NCBI RefSeq assembly: GCF_003597395.2
Contig: NC_133770.1
Span: 94,195,510 to 94,259,509 of the forward strand
DNA from: Chelonoidis abingdonii
Taxonomy: Eukaryota; Chordata; Testudines; Testudinidae
Direction: 5' to 3'
Length of the DNA: 64,000 bases
Position numbers and translations under genes: made by a program. Positions 12,498 to 25,499 of the stretch are shown in pieces. A model generated the notes under the pieces. The model ran no database searches. It worked only from the letters and a program-made list of their open reading frames with translations, and had not been told where the DNA came from. Position 1 is the stretch's first letter. The number at the start of each line of letters is the position of its first letter.

Positions 12498-12959
12498 CTG
12501 AAATATATAATGAAAGACTTATTTAAAGTAAGGATAATAAAAAAGGGGAGAAAAGATTTTCAGTTTCAGATAGTCAAACCAGCATAGCTCTAGGACAATA
12601 CAACAGAATAAATGTAAGGAAGGAGAGAATGTTGCACTTAAAAAAAAAAAAAAAAAAAATCCTTAAATGTAATTGCTCTGAAAGCTTGGTTCAAATAACC
12701 TGTGACGAGATGCTCAAAAGACAAAGGCCAACGACTTTCAAAACTTACTATTTATTTGGGATGATAAGCACCCAAGTACATGAATGCTGTTGCACTTAAG
12801 AACACAAGCATTTTCAAAAAAAAAAATGTTCATCATATTTCAGGAGAAACTTTTGAGACAAATATTGAACTTTCCTTTGGGAATCTTTTTCTTCTGAATA
12901 GAATTATACTAAGATTTTAGCCAAAATGTGATTATCTTAAAGAAAAAAGGCATACAAGA

Positions 12960-14055
12960 AGGTTACTAACTTGTACTGTTACTGTTGTTCTTTGAGATGT
13001 TGGTACAGACATGCACCCAGTACACTAAGCCAGAGAACTTTGCCTTGCAGTACCCATAGACGCGACATACACATCGTCTAGCTCCTTAGTCCCTCCCCAG
13101 GCTATTTAAGAGCAGTGCGGCCCCAACATCCCTCTCAGTCCCTTCACACCAAACATCAAGAATTGAGACTTCTGTGTAGAGGGGCCAGAGGGTGTGTCAT
13201 AAAATACATGTCTGCACCCACATCTCAAAGAACAGTAACAGTATATGTAAAATAACTGTCCTTTCTTTGAGTGGGTGTAGACATGTATTTCACTTAGGTG
13301 ACTGACAAGCAGTATCAGGACATGTGGCTTACAGTCTATTCTGAGAGCAACTGCAAGACTGCCTTCCCCAAATTTGCATAATATGCGATGCTTTTTAAAG
13401 TTATGGATGGAAGACCAAATAGCAGCCCTCCAAAGGTCCAGTATTAAAATATCACTGAGAAATGCAACTGATATCACTTGGGACCTTGTTGAAGTAGTCA
13501 TGATCACATGAAACACTGTCTTTTGGCATAGAAAAGACAAAAAACAAGTTGCTTGGGGCTCAAATGGAAAACCCATGACGGCAGCCAATATAGTGCTAAG
13601 GTCTCATTGACGAATCACTTCCTTTACCAATGGAAAGAGACAAGTGACCCCTTTCATGAATCTGGCTACAATGGCATTTGAAAGGACTTTCTACTACTAA
13701 GCTGAACCTGTTGAACAGCTGTGGAACAGTGCTCCTCCTGATCTAATCACACAGCATCCATGCAGTGAGGTACTGACTGATTGGAGCTGGGTATCAACAA
13801 TAAAATCCCAGAAAGAGTGAGATACAGAAGCTTGAAGTAAACTATCACACTGATTGCTCCAACTCTAGCCATGCATGGTGAGAAGGAACTGATGGGGGTC
13901 AGGGGCACCACCTTTAAATAGCCTGAGAAGGAGCTAAGGGGACAGAGGACACAAGTGCAGCATCTACAGTTACCTCTAGGAAAAATTCTCTGGCTTTGGT
14001 GCACTGGGTACATGCACACCTGAGTGGAATACATGTCTGCCACTTGCAGAACAGA
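12960..14055 (-). mobile_element. DIRS retrotransposon copy C, internally deleted
   Basis: The left end starts GGTTACTAACTTGTACTGTT and continues into GTTCTTTGAGATG, as in the other copies. An inverted copy lies at about 13200-13310, giving the internal complementary region. The right end (about 14015-14055) is the inverse of the second half of that region. Only recombinase sequence remains inside, so the element is about 1.1 kb against 6 kb for copy B. It cannot move by itself. It lies in gene sense in a 1.8-kb intron. Confidence 0.75.
13106..13588 (-). pseudogene. DIRS-C tyrosine recombinase remnant
   Basis: The frame reads GFPFEPQATCFLSFLCQKTV, then STRSQVISVAFLSDILILDL and AAIWSSIHNFKKHRIL. 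The segment between the KTAF and HSTR blocks of copy B is lost, removing the first catalytic Arg. The final Tyr position is also replaced (KKHRIL against SHYAL). Confidence 0.68.
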
Positions 14056-14333
14056 GGATTCTCACTCAAATCGAAGTGAAATACAAACAATGTATCCCAG
14101 CATTCCAAATATGTTAGTTAAAAATGTGTTGAATTTAATGTGTGTCAAAAACCATATCATGTGTAATAGCACAATAATATTTTGAAAAATGCAGTTAGCA
14201 TTTAATCTTGATTCAATTCCAGCATCTAATAAGGTTTAACTGCTCCTGACTGACTGCATTTTGACAGATTGTTAAAAATTGCTTCAGTTACAGCTCAAAT
14301 AAAGACATCATCACACACAACGAAATAGTTTAC

Positions 14334-14508
14334 CTTGTCTTGTACTAGATTTTATCCATTCTAAAAGTTCTTCCTGTGGCAAATTGCTAAATTCTCCCAT
14401 GATGTTCCACTGATTCTGAAGGTTTGCTGATCCCTCTATTGCCATTATTGCTAAAATAGCAAAGACCAATGTTTTGGGCTGAATTTTGCCAAAGAGCCAT
14501 CCAAACAA
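14334..14508 (-). CDS. DPY19L1: DPY19L1 exon (last membrane segment and start of luminal domain)
   Basis: The acceptor TATTTCAG precedes base 14508 and the donor CAAG|GTAAAC follows base 14334. It holds 58 codons plus one base. LFGWLFGKIQPKTLVFAILA includes a hydrophobic membrane segment, followed by GSANLQNQWNIMGEFSNLPQ and EELLEWIKSSTRQ, which begin the luminal domain. This is the longest coding exon in the window. Confidence 0.94.
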
Positions 14509-14635
14509 CTGAAATATAAAAGCCAGTTAATTCCCAGATACCTAGAGTATTACACAATATTCATGTCTTATGATTTTAATTTCTCCAGTAGAAACCTGTC
14601 ACACACATTACAATCAATCAAAAGTTGTTCTTTTA

Positions 14636-14712
14636 GGGCCCAGCCCTGCTTCTATTGACATCCATAGAAATTCTGCCATTAACTTCAGTGAGAGTAGGAT
14701 TAAGACCTTAAA
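14636..14712. repeat. ancient palindromic interspersed repeat
   Basis: The sequence reads GGGCCCAGCCCTGCTTCTAT at one end and ends in an inverse-like GAGAGTAGGATTAAGACC, with TTGACATCCATAG and TTAACTTCAGTGA between. I recognise it as an old element widespread in reptile genomes. Its class is not determined. Confidence 0.35.
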
Positions 14713-17700
14713 TATTCACTTAAGTTGACTCCACTGTAGTATGTTACTCCTACTTTTCTTATACTATAAAATAAGACAATATGCATTAATGCAACCTTAA
14801 ATCTGCAGTGAAAATAAAGTCAGGGAATGCAGCAGTTAAGATTCATTCAGCAGTGTCAACTTCTAAATCTCACATATGTAGTATTTTATATTCTTGTCAA
14901 ATGGACAGTTCTGTATACTTCTGGTCAGGTTAAATGTATTTCATAACAAGATAAAAAAAAAATGACATCTTGTAAGAACCTACAAGCAAATCAGAAAGGC
15001 AAAAGTTAACAGTAGAACTTTACTGTTACATCACATCTACTCTTTCCCTCTTCTACACTGAAAGAGATAGGCTTTGTTTGAATAACAGTGCAAGTGGTTT
15101 GAAGCAGACTTTGAAGTGCGCACCTCAGTAAAATGAGTACCATGGAGAGAAACTGTAATTCTGTTTCAACTGCTCTATTGTTTGGTTTGATCAAGGACAA
15201 CCTATCCCAGCCACACTTGACTTAACCCCCCAAGTACCCACAAAACATATCCCTTAATTTTTATTGGAAATTCGTCAATAAAAAAAGCAAGGGTTTATAC
15301 TTTATGCTTATGACACCTGGTTACACTGTTTAACTGCTTGGCACTAGCTAAAAGCATTCCCATTAATCAGAATTTATGTAACTACTGTACTATTAAAGCA
15401 GAAGGAATTACCAATCACTGTTAGGCTAAATAATTTAATTTCCAATTAAGACCTCCCAATAAGCCAGCAATATCAATTAAACATGTGCCACATGAGATAA
15501 CAGTATTTTAATATTTATATAATACAGTGCTTCTGGCAGCTGAGAAGGAACATGGTCAAAGTACTATCTTCCTGCAGGGTACAACATATACTCCACTGTT
15601 TCTCCCAGAAGAGCTAGACACTAGTCTGGAGCATTCATTGTACAGAGTGTATCTAGCCCCAGTGTGGTTGCAGCACAGGAGTAGGAGGGCTGTCAACGCT
15701 TCTTGTCTCTTCTCTCCTCCTGAGTGCTTCTCTACAAATCTTGGCATTAAATCAGACCACTAGTTTACATAACCCAAAAGGAGCAACCTGCAGTCTGATG
15801 AATGAATGTAGCATAAGGAGCTTTTTCTGTGGGCTTGGGATGATTGTTTTAATATTAAAAACTTCTATTTGGAAGGATGAAAAAAAAAAAACTTTATAAC
15901 CACATTTAGATGGTTATAACTTATGTGACTTTCTTAGGGAAATAACTGCCCTGAGGGGCTCATGTTTACAACAGAGAACAAAAGTAAATAGCCCAATTTG
16001 AATAAGTCAGAATACCACAAAACCATTTTATGGACATTTATAATCCTACCAGTCTCTAAAAATTAAAATGTCATTTTATATAAATATAATATGGTGTTGA
16101 CCCATTAATTTGACTGCTGATCTGTTTTAACACTTGGCAGATATACTAACAACTATATGGCAATCTCAGTTTGAGTGAGAATGCGTTAGAACATTAAACT
16201 CCTTAGTCAGTTTGCTACTTTTCATGTGAAGAAAAGCCACAGTCCTATAATGGTTCTATAAAAACTTGATAAAATTAACAGTATTTTGTACATATCACAA
16301 CCCAAAGTGATTGAACATGCATAAAATGCAACAAAAGCATCTCCTTTTATATGAGGTTGTGACTAGATTAGGATGATTATCATGTGGTACATGATTCATA
16401 AATATGCTCTGCCAAATAAATCTTTAAATGTTTGCAAAGAACATTTTCTTAATTTTCAAGTCCCTCAGAATGTTTTCTGCTAACTTTTAAAGTTCCACTT
16501 ATGATGGAGTAATTCCTCCTAATTTAGAGAGCAAACACACACAAACAACATAAGCTTTAACATCAATGTGTTCCACACCGCAAGATGCTGCACTGAGCAA
16601 ACTGTGCTCAGTTTGATAATGAAGGCTATAATCATCCATGTGATGGCCTGAAAGAAAAACAACCAGCTGCAGAACTAATCCCACTCCACAGATGCCCAGT
16701 CTCAGGCTGTGTATTCTCAGACAAAAAAGGTGTTTTTACTGCAAGGATGACTCCTCTGTGTTAGCTATCATGCTGTAAAACTGTTAGTGGCGACAAAGAC
16801 TGTAGTTTTACCATGAGGCAACCTAGATGAGGTCAACCGTGGATGGGATTATACTGCAGACCTCGCCTAGCTATTTCACAGCAAAAACAACTGCCTTGTT
16901 TCTGCTTAGGAGTTTACAGCAAGATAATTATCATGCATTAGTTATCTCACCGTAAAACAAACAAACAAAAAAACAACAAAACACCTTTGAGGTTTTATCT
17001 TCACTGACAATCTCCTTCCTACTGGCTTGTCTTGGGGACTAGATCAAATGGTCCAGATCCCTTGCTGTTCTGACTTATCTTACAAAGATTTAGGAACATT
17101 TTCACCCTTCCCACTCTCATAACTGCTTAATCCTGACATCCATCCCACAGATATCAAATCCTCCCAGAACCTTATTCTAGACAAGTCTGGACAATCGGTT
17201 AGTCCTGACTCCCTCCTAATCCTGGTCAGCCCAAAAAGCAATTATTCCTTCTGGTCCTTTTTATATATATATACACACACACAGCCCAATTCTTGAGTCT
17301 GTCTGAGATATTCTTGGCTGAGAACCCAATAGGGCAGGCTGAAAGCCACTTTTACACTTCCTTGGTCCTGGAGGTAGTGTGAGGTCTTCTCATCCCCTTA
17401 TGTAAACTAGGGCAACCGCATGTCTGCTCTAATCTATGCTGGATGCAAGAGCTCCTAGGGCCATTCCAGTCAGTGTAAGGCATGCTGACAGAAAAGATTA
17501 TGGCTAACACCAGATTTAATGCCATCATTGTCCCCCACATGTATCAGATGTGCAGCCCCCTTTGTGCCACAGGAACAGGGCAAAGAAGCTAGGCCAGGAA
17601 CAGAGAATCTGGCCCACATTTTCCAGGTGCCACCTACTTTCAAATTAGGTAATGTTCTAAGGATTAAATTATCAACGATTTTTCCTTCTCTTGATACATG

Positions 17701-18796
17701 AGAAAAATGCTCTAGGAAGAAGCTAGTCTCCGTGTCTCAGACTTAAGTACTAAGCCCCAGTACCCTATCCTGAATGTGTAAATACAATAAATGGAATAAG
17801 TAAGAACCCTGGATCTTAATTAATGAAAGGTTTTATACGTAGTATGCATAGAATGTTAACTTTTGCAGAATAACTATAAAAATGGAAGGTTTGTCATAAT
17901 GCTTTCCCCCCACATGTTGCAACACTGGTTAAAAATTAAATTGATGAGTGGATAAAATTTTGATTATTTCAAATGCTCATTTACCCAGAACATTATAGAG
18001 AGTAGTATCTGGACCTCAAATTAGTATGTAAATAGCTAAATTATTCAATTAGTCAATCTGAAAACAACCAGAGAAGCAATATATGCAATCTGATGGGGTC
18101 AGATCAGGATCATAGTTCTTATGCTCAAAACTGGATAATGCAGATGAGTAATGTATAGTTAGAGCAAAATATATCACATTACGAAACAGTTAATGTATTA
18201 GTTTACGAATCTCAACTTCCACTGATTAAAAAAGAAAGGCCAGGACATAAAGCTACATATCATATGCAAGATTATGCATCTAGTGTTTTTGTTTATTTGA
18301 AAGATATTACACTTAATGACACATTCTTAGAATTCTCTGCACATTTCTAGTTTGGATGTTATCAGCAATATAAACATATTTCAGTTAAGCACTGAAAAGT
18401 AAGACTCAATTACCAAGTTTCATATCCTGTGATGATACACATTTTATGGAACAGAGGTCACTTTGCATTTATAGATAACATTCACTGAAACCAAACCTAT
18501 ACTCATGTTTAAAATTCAGGAATACTTGCTTGGTAATTAAATTGTAACATACTGCAATATTAGTTACCAGTTACAAATAGCAGTACCTAAGCTTTCAACT
18601 TTGGTATGCTCTGTTCACATCTAATTTAAATAAGAAAGACATGAGCATACTATATGATAGCAAGGCTCAGGAATGAACTCGAAAATATAGAAAATTGAAA
18701 GCCATGCACAAGTTTGTCAAAAATATCTGTTTTGCTATAGTTTAATTAAATTTGCAGCGCACAAATATTTAGCTAACTGCTGAAGGAAAAAGACTG
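14713..18796. other. intronic stretch with one microsatellite
   Basis: The first third of a 14.7-kb intron. I see no exon with family peptides and no element with matching ends. The open frames here are short and lack any recognisable motif. The only clear repeat is the (TA)n(CA)n run at 17261-17283. Confidence 0.4.
17261..17283. repeat. (TA)n(CA)n microsatellite
   Basis: A short TATATATATATA run passes directly into ACACACACACA. It is a simple compound microsatellite in an intron. Confidence 0.9.
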
Positions 18797-19180
18797 ATTT
18801 AAACTAGGGCTGTCAATCACAGTTAACTCATGCGATTAACTCAAAAAAATTAATCATGATTTAAAAAATTAATCACAATTAATCACAGTTAAACAATAGA
18901 ATACCAGTTGAAATTTATTAAATATTTTCAGATATTTTTCTACATTTTCAAATATATTGATTTCTATTATAACACAGAATACAAAGTGAACTGTGCTCAT
19001 TTTATATTACTATTATTATTACAAATATTTGCACTGTAAAAATGATAAACAAAAGAGACAGCATTTTTCAGTTCACCTCATACAAGTACTGTAGTGCAAT
19101 CTCTATCATGAAAGTGCAACGTACAAATGTAGATTTTTTTTGTTACATAACTGCTCTCAAAACCAAAACTATGTAAAATT

Positions 19181-19450
19181 TTAGAGCCTACAAGTCCACT
19201 CAGTCCTACTTTTCAGCCAATTGCTAACACAGACAAGTTTATTTACATTTACAGGAGATGCTGCTGCCTGCTTCTTATTTACAATGTCACCTGAAAGTGA
19301 GAACAGGCATTCACATGGCACTTTTGTAGCCAGTGTTGCAAGGTATTTACAAGCCAGATATGATAAACATTTGTATGCCCTTTCAAGTTTCGGCCACCAT
19401 TCCAGAGGATATGCTTTCATGCTGATGATGCTCATTAAAAAATAATGCAT
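19181..19450 (-). pseudogene. hAT transposase C-terminal fragment, left arm
   Basis: The frame contains WWPKLERAYKCLSYLACKYL, then ATLATKVPCECLFSLSGDIV and NKKQAA. This is the C-terminal dimerisation region of hAT transposases. It reads toward the left end of the element. Confidence 0.75.
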
Positions 19451-19535
19451 TAATTAAATTTGTGACTTAACTCCTTGGGGGAGAACTATACGTCTTCGGC
19501 ATTCTGCCATATACTTCACGTAACAGCAGTCTCGG

Positions 19536-20060
19536 ATGATGACCCAGCATGTTTGTTTTAAGAACAATTTCACCGCAGATTTGACAAAACGCAAAGAAGA
19601 TGCCAATGTGAGATTTCTAAAAATAGCTACAGCACTCAACCCAATGTTTAAGAATCAGAAGTGCCTTCCAAAATCTGAGAGGGACAAGGTGTGGAGCATG
19701 CTTTCAGAAGTCTTAAACGAGCAACACTCAGATGCGGAAACTGCAGAACCTGAACTGCCAAAAAAGAAAATCAACCTTCTGCTGGTGGCATCTGACTCAG
19801 ATGATGAAAATGAACATGAATTGGTATGGACTACTCTGGACTGTTATTGAGCAGAATGCATCATCAGCATGGATGCATGTCATATGGAATGGTGGTTGAA
19901 GATGAAGGGACATATGAATCTTTAGTGCATCTGGCATGGAAATATCTTGCATTGCTGGCTACAACAGTGCCATCAAATGCCTGTTCTTGCTTTCAGGCGA
20001 CATCATAACCAAAAGAGGGCAGCATTATCTCCTGCAAATTGTAACCAAGTCTGTTTGTCT
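19536..20060 (+). pseudogene. hAT transposase C-terminal fragment, centre and right arm
   Basis: Starting near 19550 the frame reads RKEDANVRFLKIATALNPMF and SERDKVWSMLSEVLNEQ, then an acidic SDSDDENEHE tract and a stop at 19850. After a frame change, HLAWKYLALLATTVPSNACS matches the left-arm copy, here on the plus strand. The 19536-19850 part lies upstream of the dimerisation region in a normal hAT gene. Confidence 0.72.
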
Positions 20061-20435
20061 TAGCAATTGGCTGAAGTAGGACTGAGTGGACTTGTAGGCT
20101 CTAAAGTTTTACAGTTTTATTTTTCAGTGCAGTTCTTGTTTGTACATAATTCTACATTTGTAAGTTCAACTTTCATGATAAAGAGATTGCACTACAGTAC
20201 TTGTATGAGGTGAACTGAAAAATATTTGTTTTTACAGTGAAAATATTTGTAATAAAAAATATAAAGTGAACTATACTCTCTGTATTGTGTTGTAATTGAA
20301 ATCAATATTTGAAAATGTAGAAAACACCATTTATTTAAATATTTTTGGATAATTCATTATTGTTTAACGCGATTCATTTTTTTATTTCCGTGATTGTGAT
20401 TAATTTTTTAATTGCTTGACAGCCCTAATTTAAAC

Positions 20436-22189
20436 AGATCTGTTCATAATTTCTTAAAGTTATGGAATAGTAAGTTCAAACAACTATTCTTGTGAATCTG
20501 CCAAAGAAAAACAGCACTCTTCGTATGGAGTGTGGACTTAAGAAAAAGGAAGTCCTAACTGACTGGACACTGTTTACGTGTAAAATGAATTACTACATTC
20601 CAAAAAAACAATATGTATCTTATTTTTATGGCTTTAATAGCTATTTTCCGGCCCAACTGCAGTTTCTCTTGGTCTCCTTTATGTATTTGAACTCTTTCTT
20701 CTTATGCTACTTTTTTTTTTTTTAAGAGGTTGTTCATAATTTTATCAAATGTCTGAACTGTACACAAGGAAAGAAAAGGGCAGAATGTAATATATTAGGC
20801 ACTTGCAGAGTTAAAAAAAATTAGAAAAAAATCTCGTGTCATGAATTTTGTCTCCATTTTTAAGTTTTTGGGAAAGCAGGGGAAGATGATTCTACAGAAA
20901 TGTTTTTGTACTCTTACGAATAAATAACCACTTGGTCTTTTCTCCATCCATGAGATTGTTAAAATAAAGAAAAAGAAAAGAAAAACTTAAAAAGTTGACA
21001 GGGTTGAATTGCTGGCTTCATTCATTTTTCTCCAACAGATCCCAGATGGTCACGATGGGCAGCTTCTTGGTGGTTCTCACCAGTGAAGGAAACAGTAATT
21101 GACTACATCAGTAAACTGATGACACATCTCAACAGGCACATGTTATCTAGTGCAAACAATGCTAGCTCCCAGCTGTCTCAGTGTTCAAAGGAAGTTGGAA
21201 ATGGATGAAAGTCACTGGCACAAACTAAATCACAGAAAGCTGTTGATATTAATGATAAGATACTATTAAACTCATCCCCCCAATATTCAAAAAGTGAAGG
21301 CATGGAGGTGTTCCTGCTGGACTCATTGCTCCTGAATATCCAAATGGCATCAGAAACAACTGACAAGGAGATCTTTGTTCTGGTAAAGTAACATAACCCA
21401 CAATGATCCAGACTGAATTACTGCCATTCCTTCTCTCTAATACTGAAGGCAATTATATGAAAACTTCAGCTAGCTCACCTACTAAATCAAAAGGCTAAAG
21501 AGTCTACATATCACCAGTACTTTACACCCTAAATAGCTCCTCATTCAACTCTTGATCCATTTCAAAGTTCTGTTTTTTCTCTCTCTGAAACCATTTTTCT
21601 CTTCATGCCCTACCAGAGCAGTTATGAATGACGAGAGGTTCACAGCAGACTAGCCCCTTAACTCTGAGTTAAGGTGTAGTAGAAGGTCCTAAACTGTGGC
21701 ACACATTTCCTATGCTCTAATAGCAGAGTACTAGTCTTGTCAAGATTTGAGCAAGATACAAAGATCCATCTGCTTACACAGGCTTTCCAATCAACAATAA
21801 CAAAGCAGCAGAAGAGCCCAACAACATTCTCCTGGGTAACAGAAATCAATACCTAAAATAAGCGAAGAATGAAGAAGAATTTAGGCCTATTTTGTACAGA
21901 ATTCACTATGAATTAATGTTTTAACCACCACCTACATATCACAATGACAGGCAAATTAGAAGCAGGAAGAGAGAGAGAAAAAAGACTAAACATTTATTTT
22001 ATTGCTTTCCTGGTTCAAAGGGCAACTTTTATGTCAAATTACAATACACTGACATTTTTATGGCTAATTTACAGACCCCTGAAGAGACAGTTTTAGAATG
22101 TCTATTTTGAGACTCTTAATGGAAGTTTTGTTAATATACTATTACTCACAAACAAAAAACCCCGCACCTTAAAAACATTACGTTGCCAG
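20436..22189. other. intronic stretch, nothing recognised
   Basis: No exon, terminal repeat or family motif was recognised. Short open frames here carry no visible domain. Confidence 0.4.
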
Positions 22190-22510
22190 TGCACTTTACA
22201 GATGGAGAACAGAGGCACAGAGTGATTAAGATCAAAACTTTGCACTCATTTTAGGTGCCCAATTTGAGCCTAGGACCTAATTTTTCAGGGTACTTAACAT
22301 GATATAGCACTTTCTATGTACATATCACAGCTCCCACTGACTTCAGTTCCAGCTGAAAGTGTGCAGCACTTAATCAACTCAGACCCCAGGATATCAAGAC
22401 AGGCACCCAGAAAATAAGGAAGACACAATTAGTGACCACCTATGAAAAATATAATTTATGTGACTTGTCCAGTATCACATGGGAACTCTGTGGCAGAGGC
22501 AAGAAAAGAA
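22190..22510. repeat. old MIR/L2-type interspersed repeat remnants
   Basis: TTTACAGATGGAGAACAGAGGC and, further on, GTGACTTGTCCAGTATCACAT resemble the conserved core and 3' part of MIR/CORE-SINE and L2 elements. A middle segment (CAGCTCCCACTGACTTCAGT) matches another old repeat type. The remnants are strongly decayed, and the assignment is by resemblance only. Confidence 0.35.
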
Positions 22511-22959
22511 GCCAATTCTCCAGGGCTCCGTGAAACTGGTTTAATCACAAGATCATCTTTTATCTTCCTGCAATCTCTTGACTCATTTACTACACACCTT
22601 CCAACTTTGGCAACAAACAAGGCAAGGGTCTTACAGACAACCATCTCCTTTTCTACACAACCCCCACAGCAGGTCTATCCTGTTTACTGAACAAGGCAAT
22701 GGAATGCAGGAAGGGAAAGAACACAAGAAGTGGTCACATGATAAGTAACAGTTACTAACCTATTCCCTAACTGTTGTTCTTTGAGAAGTGTGGTACATGC
22801 CCATTCCACTTCAGCTGCATGCATGCCCAGTGCACAGCTGTTGGAGATTTTTCCTTCAGTGGTACCTGTTGGGGTGGCGCACAAGTCCTCTGCTACTCTC
22901 ATGCTGCTGCATGATGGTATAAAGTGTGGAGCTGCTCCAATCTCTCCCCAAGTCCTTCT

Positions 22960-24682
22960 TGTCTGTTACAGCTATCCTCCTATTCCATTTTGTCTCTTAC
23001 AGCTGTCCCCAAACTCCATTTTGTTTTTGTTCTCCTGTGGCCTCCCCTCCCTGGCTGTTAAGTTTTAGAGGGCGCCACTGCCCTCTCAAAATGGAGGCGC
23101 CCTTAAATTGTTTACAGAGCCATTGCCCTTTTCAAAGGGATGGCCAATTTGCCTTAAGTGGGGACCCACTGCCCTGCTTCAAAGGGTTAGTCCTGTTATC
23201 ACCTTGTAACCTTGGGCTCGGTGTAGGGTGGACAGTGTCCAGTTGCAAGGCCTATTGCTGTTTTTAAGTCCTGCGGCATGAGTCATAGGCTCATGCTGCT
23301 TACTGAGTCACCTATTGCACAGGACTACTGCCTAGACATTCTCTGTGCTCACCTGCCTTTTTTTTCTTTTTTCTTTTTCTCTGTCCCTGCCTCTGAGCCA
23401 ATCCAAAAGTACTGGTGGGAAACTGCCTAAGTTTGCCTTAAAACCAGACATTTTCTGATCAGACCTCAGAAAGTTCCTGCATTGCTGCCTGCGTCTGATC
23501 AGCCAGGGTCTTGGGGGTCCTTTCTCCGCTCTCGTTTATTTTTGAGCGTACCCCCGTTTTTTTGACCCCCCCCCCACGAAGAACGAATTGCTGCCTGAGA
23601 GATCTCCTGATTATTGAGACTGTACCCAGCCTTGATGATTTTGCTGCTTTTACCTCTGCTGCTTCCTTTGGGCTGGTAGAATCCCTTCTGTGAAATTCTG
23701 TGTAATTCTCTATACTTTATTTTATTATCTTAGCTGCTCTCTCTCTTTCCCCAGCACCAGACTTAACCAGCACCCAGCATAGCTGTGGTTAAGTTAGGTT
23801 TAGAGAATTGTTTGTATTGTGTTCTGTAAGTTAGGTTTAAGAAATTGTTGCATTGTGTTCTGTTACTTGCTAATTTGTGTAGTCTTGGTTAAGTTAGGTC
23901 ATAGATAAGATTTGCTGTGTTCTGTATAGTGTGGTTAAGTCTGTCTTCCTGCTGCCCCCCCCCCGAGCTCTCCAGTCACCCCATACCCCTCAGTCTCTCT
24001 GCTGTTTAAACCTGCAGCCTGCCTGCTCTCTGTCTCCTGAAGCGCTCACTCTCTCTCTCTCCTTTTTAATCCCTTCCTCCACATCTCCTATTACCCCCAA
24101 ACCTCAATTGTATTTACTGAAGTCTAGCATAAAACCCCATTGGTTATCCTTTTTCTCTCTAACACACCTCACATTTTACATTTATACCACTGTGACACAT
24201 TTTTTACCTAGAGTTGGTTACTTACCACATTTTCCATAACTGTTAGTTGGCTATATGCTGCTGTGACACACTTTTATATAGAAATTGTTAGCTACTTTAC
24301 ATTTATACTTCAGTGTTAATTGGTTACCAACTGTATTGTACCCCACTGTATTGTACCCCACTATTGAAACCCCCCCCCCCCCCCTAACTTTGCTAAAACC
24401 CCCCATGTCTACTAAAAATACTACTATGAATTTCAACCTGCTTTTTTTTTTGGGGGCCCTATAAAGGGGGGCGCGAAAATAAAAAAACCCCCCCCCCCCC
24501 CCCCGACCCCTTTTTTTTTTAAATTTTTTTTTCCCCCCCCCAAAATTGTCTACCTTAACAAACCCCATACCCCTCACTATTGAATTTTCCCTGTTTTTTG
24601 CATTTTCTTAATAAAGTTTATTTTGCACCCCACCTGTGTGGTAATTGCTCTCCAAGATCCCATATACCTGCTGGCAGGGACA
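22960..24682 (+). mobile_element. solo LTR of an LTR retroelement, 1.7 kb
   Basis: It begins TGTCTGTTACAG, ends CTGGCAGGGACA and is flanked by the exact 5-bp duplication CTTCT (22955-22959 and 24683-24687). The interrupted DIRS sequence resumes correctly on both sides. A polyadenylation signal AATAAA near 24610 gives the plus-strand orientation, opposite to DPY19L1. No internal viral genes are present, so it is a solo LTR left by recombination. The family (endogenous retrovirus or Gypsy) is not determined. Confidence 0.8.
24366..24542. repeat. cluster of C, T and A homopolymers within the LTR
   Basis: Runs of about 16 C, 10 T, 17 C, 10 T and 10 C are packed here, with odd junctions such as GGGGGCCCTATAAAGGGGGG. 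The pattern does not look like ordinary LTR sequence and may reflect slippage or an unreliable assembly stretch. Confidence 0.7.
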
Positions 24683-25499
24683 CTTCTTACCGGACAGACT
24701 CCAATACAGAAGGGCTGGTGGTAGAATGGACACATGCAACACATCTCAAAGAACAACCGTTAGGGAACAGGTTAGTAACTGTTTCTTCTTTGAATGACTG
24801 CACATGTGTATTCCACTTCTGGTGACTCACAAGCAGTTCAGTCTTTATTCAGGTAGACTTCGATCCTACCCTCAGATCGAAGGACCACATGTTCAAACTT
24901 GGCATCATCTCTAGATGCTGAGACACTGCACTCTCCAAAGCAGTCATCTGCTCAGGCAGGACCACTGACTCTGGCATCGCCCTGTTGAAATTAGATGGCA
25001 TCTTTCTGTGCCTCTTTCTCAGTACTGGGGAAGGAGTATGGACCCAAGAATTAGCAAGACCACAAGAAGCACTTCTGATGGATGCAGATGTTTGGTACCC
25101 ACTATGAGTGAAACAGCTCCAAGGATAAGTGTAGGGCTGCCTCCATCAGCAGAAACTGAAGCTTGGCCTCTGTCCTTCTTGGATCAAAATCCTTGCAAGG
25201 TAGGCACCAAAACATGGACCTGAGTCTCCCCAAGACACTTCAGGCAAGTGGAGTGTGGGTCACTCACTAGAACTGGTTTCTTGCAGGAATGGCAGGGCTT
25301 AAAACCCAGTGACTGAGTCATGCCCTGGCAGAGGCTGCAATACCTAGGAATGGGTACATCTATAACTACCTATCTAACACTATAAACTACTAAACCAAGG
25401 AAAAGACTTGTGATAGTAAGACCACACTCTCCAACCACCATCACAGATGTAAGAAGGAACTGATGGGTGTAATAAGAGGAGGCCCTGAGACATGAACAT

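Larger units (their letters stand above)
18805..20427. mobile_element. hAT DNA transposon with inverted transposase arms
   Basis: The ends are perfect inverted repeats (TAGGGCTGTCAA and TTGACAGCCCTA), flanked by the exact 8-bp duplication ATTTAAAC at 18797-18804 and 20428-20435, diagnostic of hAT elements. Just inside lie inverted TTAAT-rich subterminal repeats. The unusual point is that both arms, about 650 bp each, carry the same 3' end of a hAT transposase gene in opposite directions, with about 400 bp of transposase-like sequence between. The element is therefore a foldback or two fused half elements, not a normal transposon. No complete transposase is present. Confidence 0.85.
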
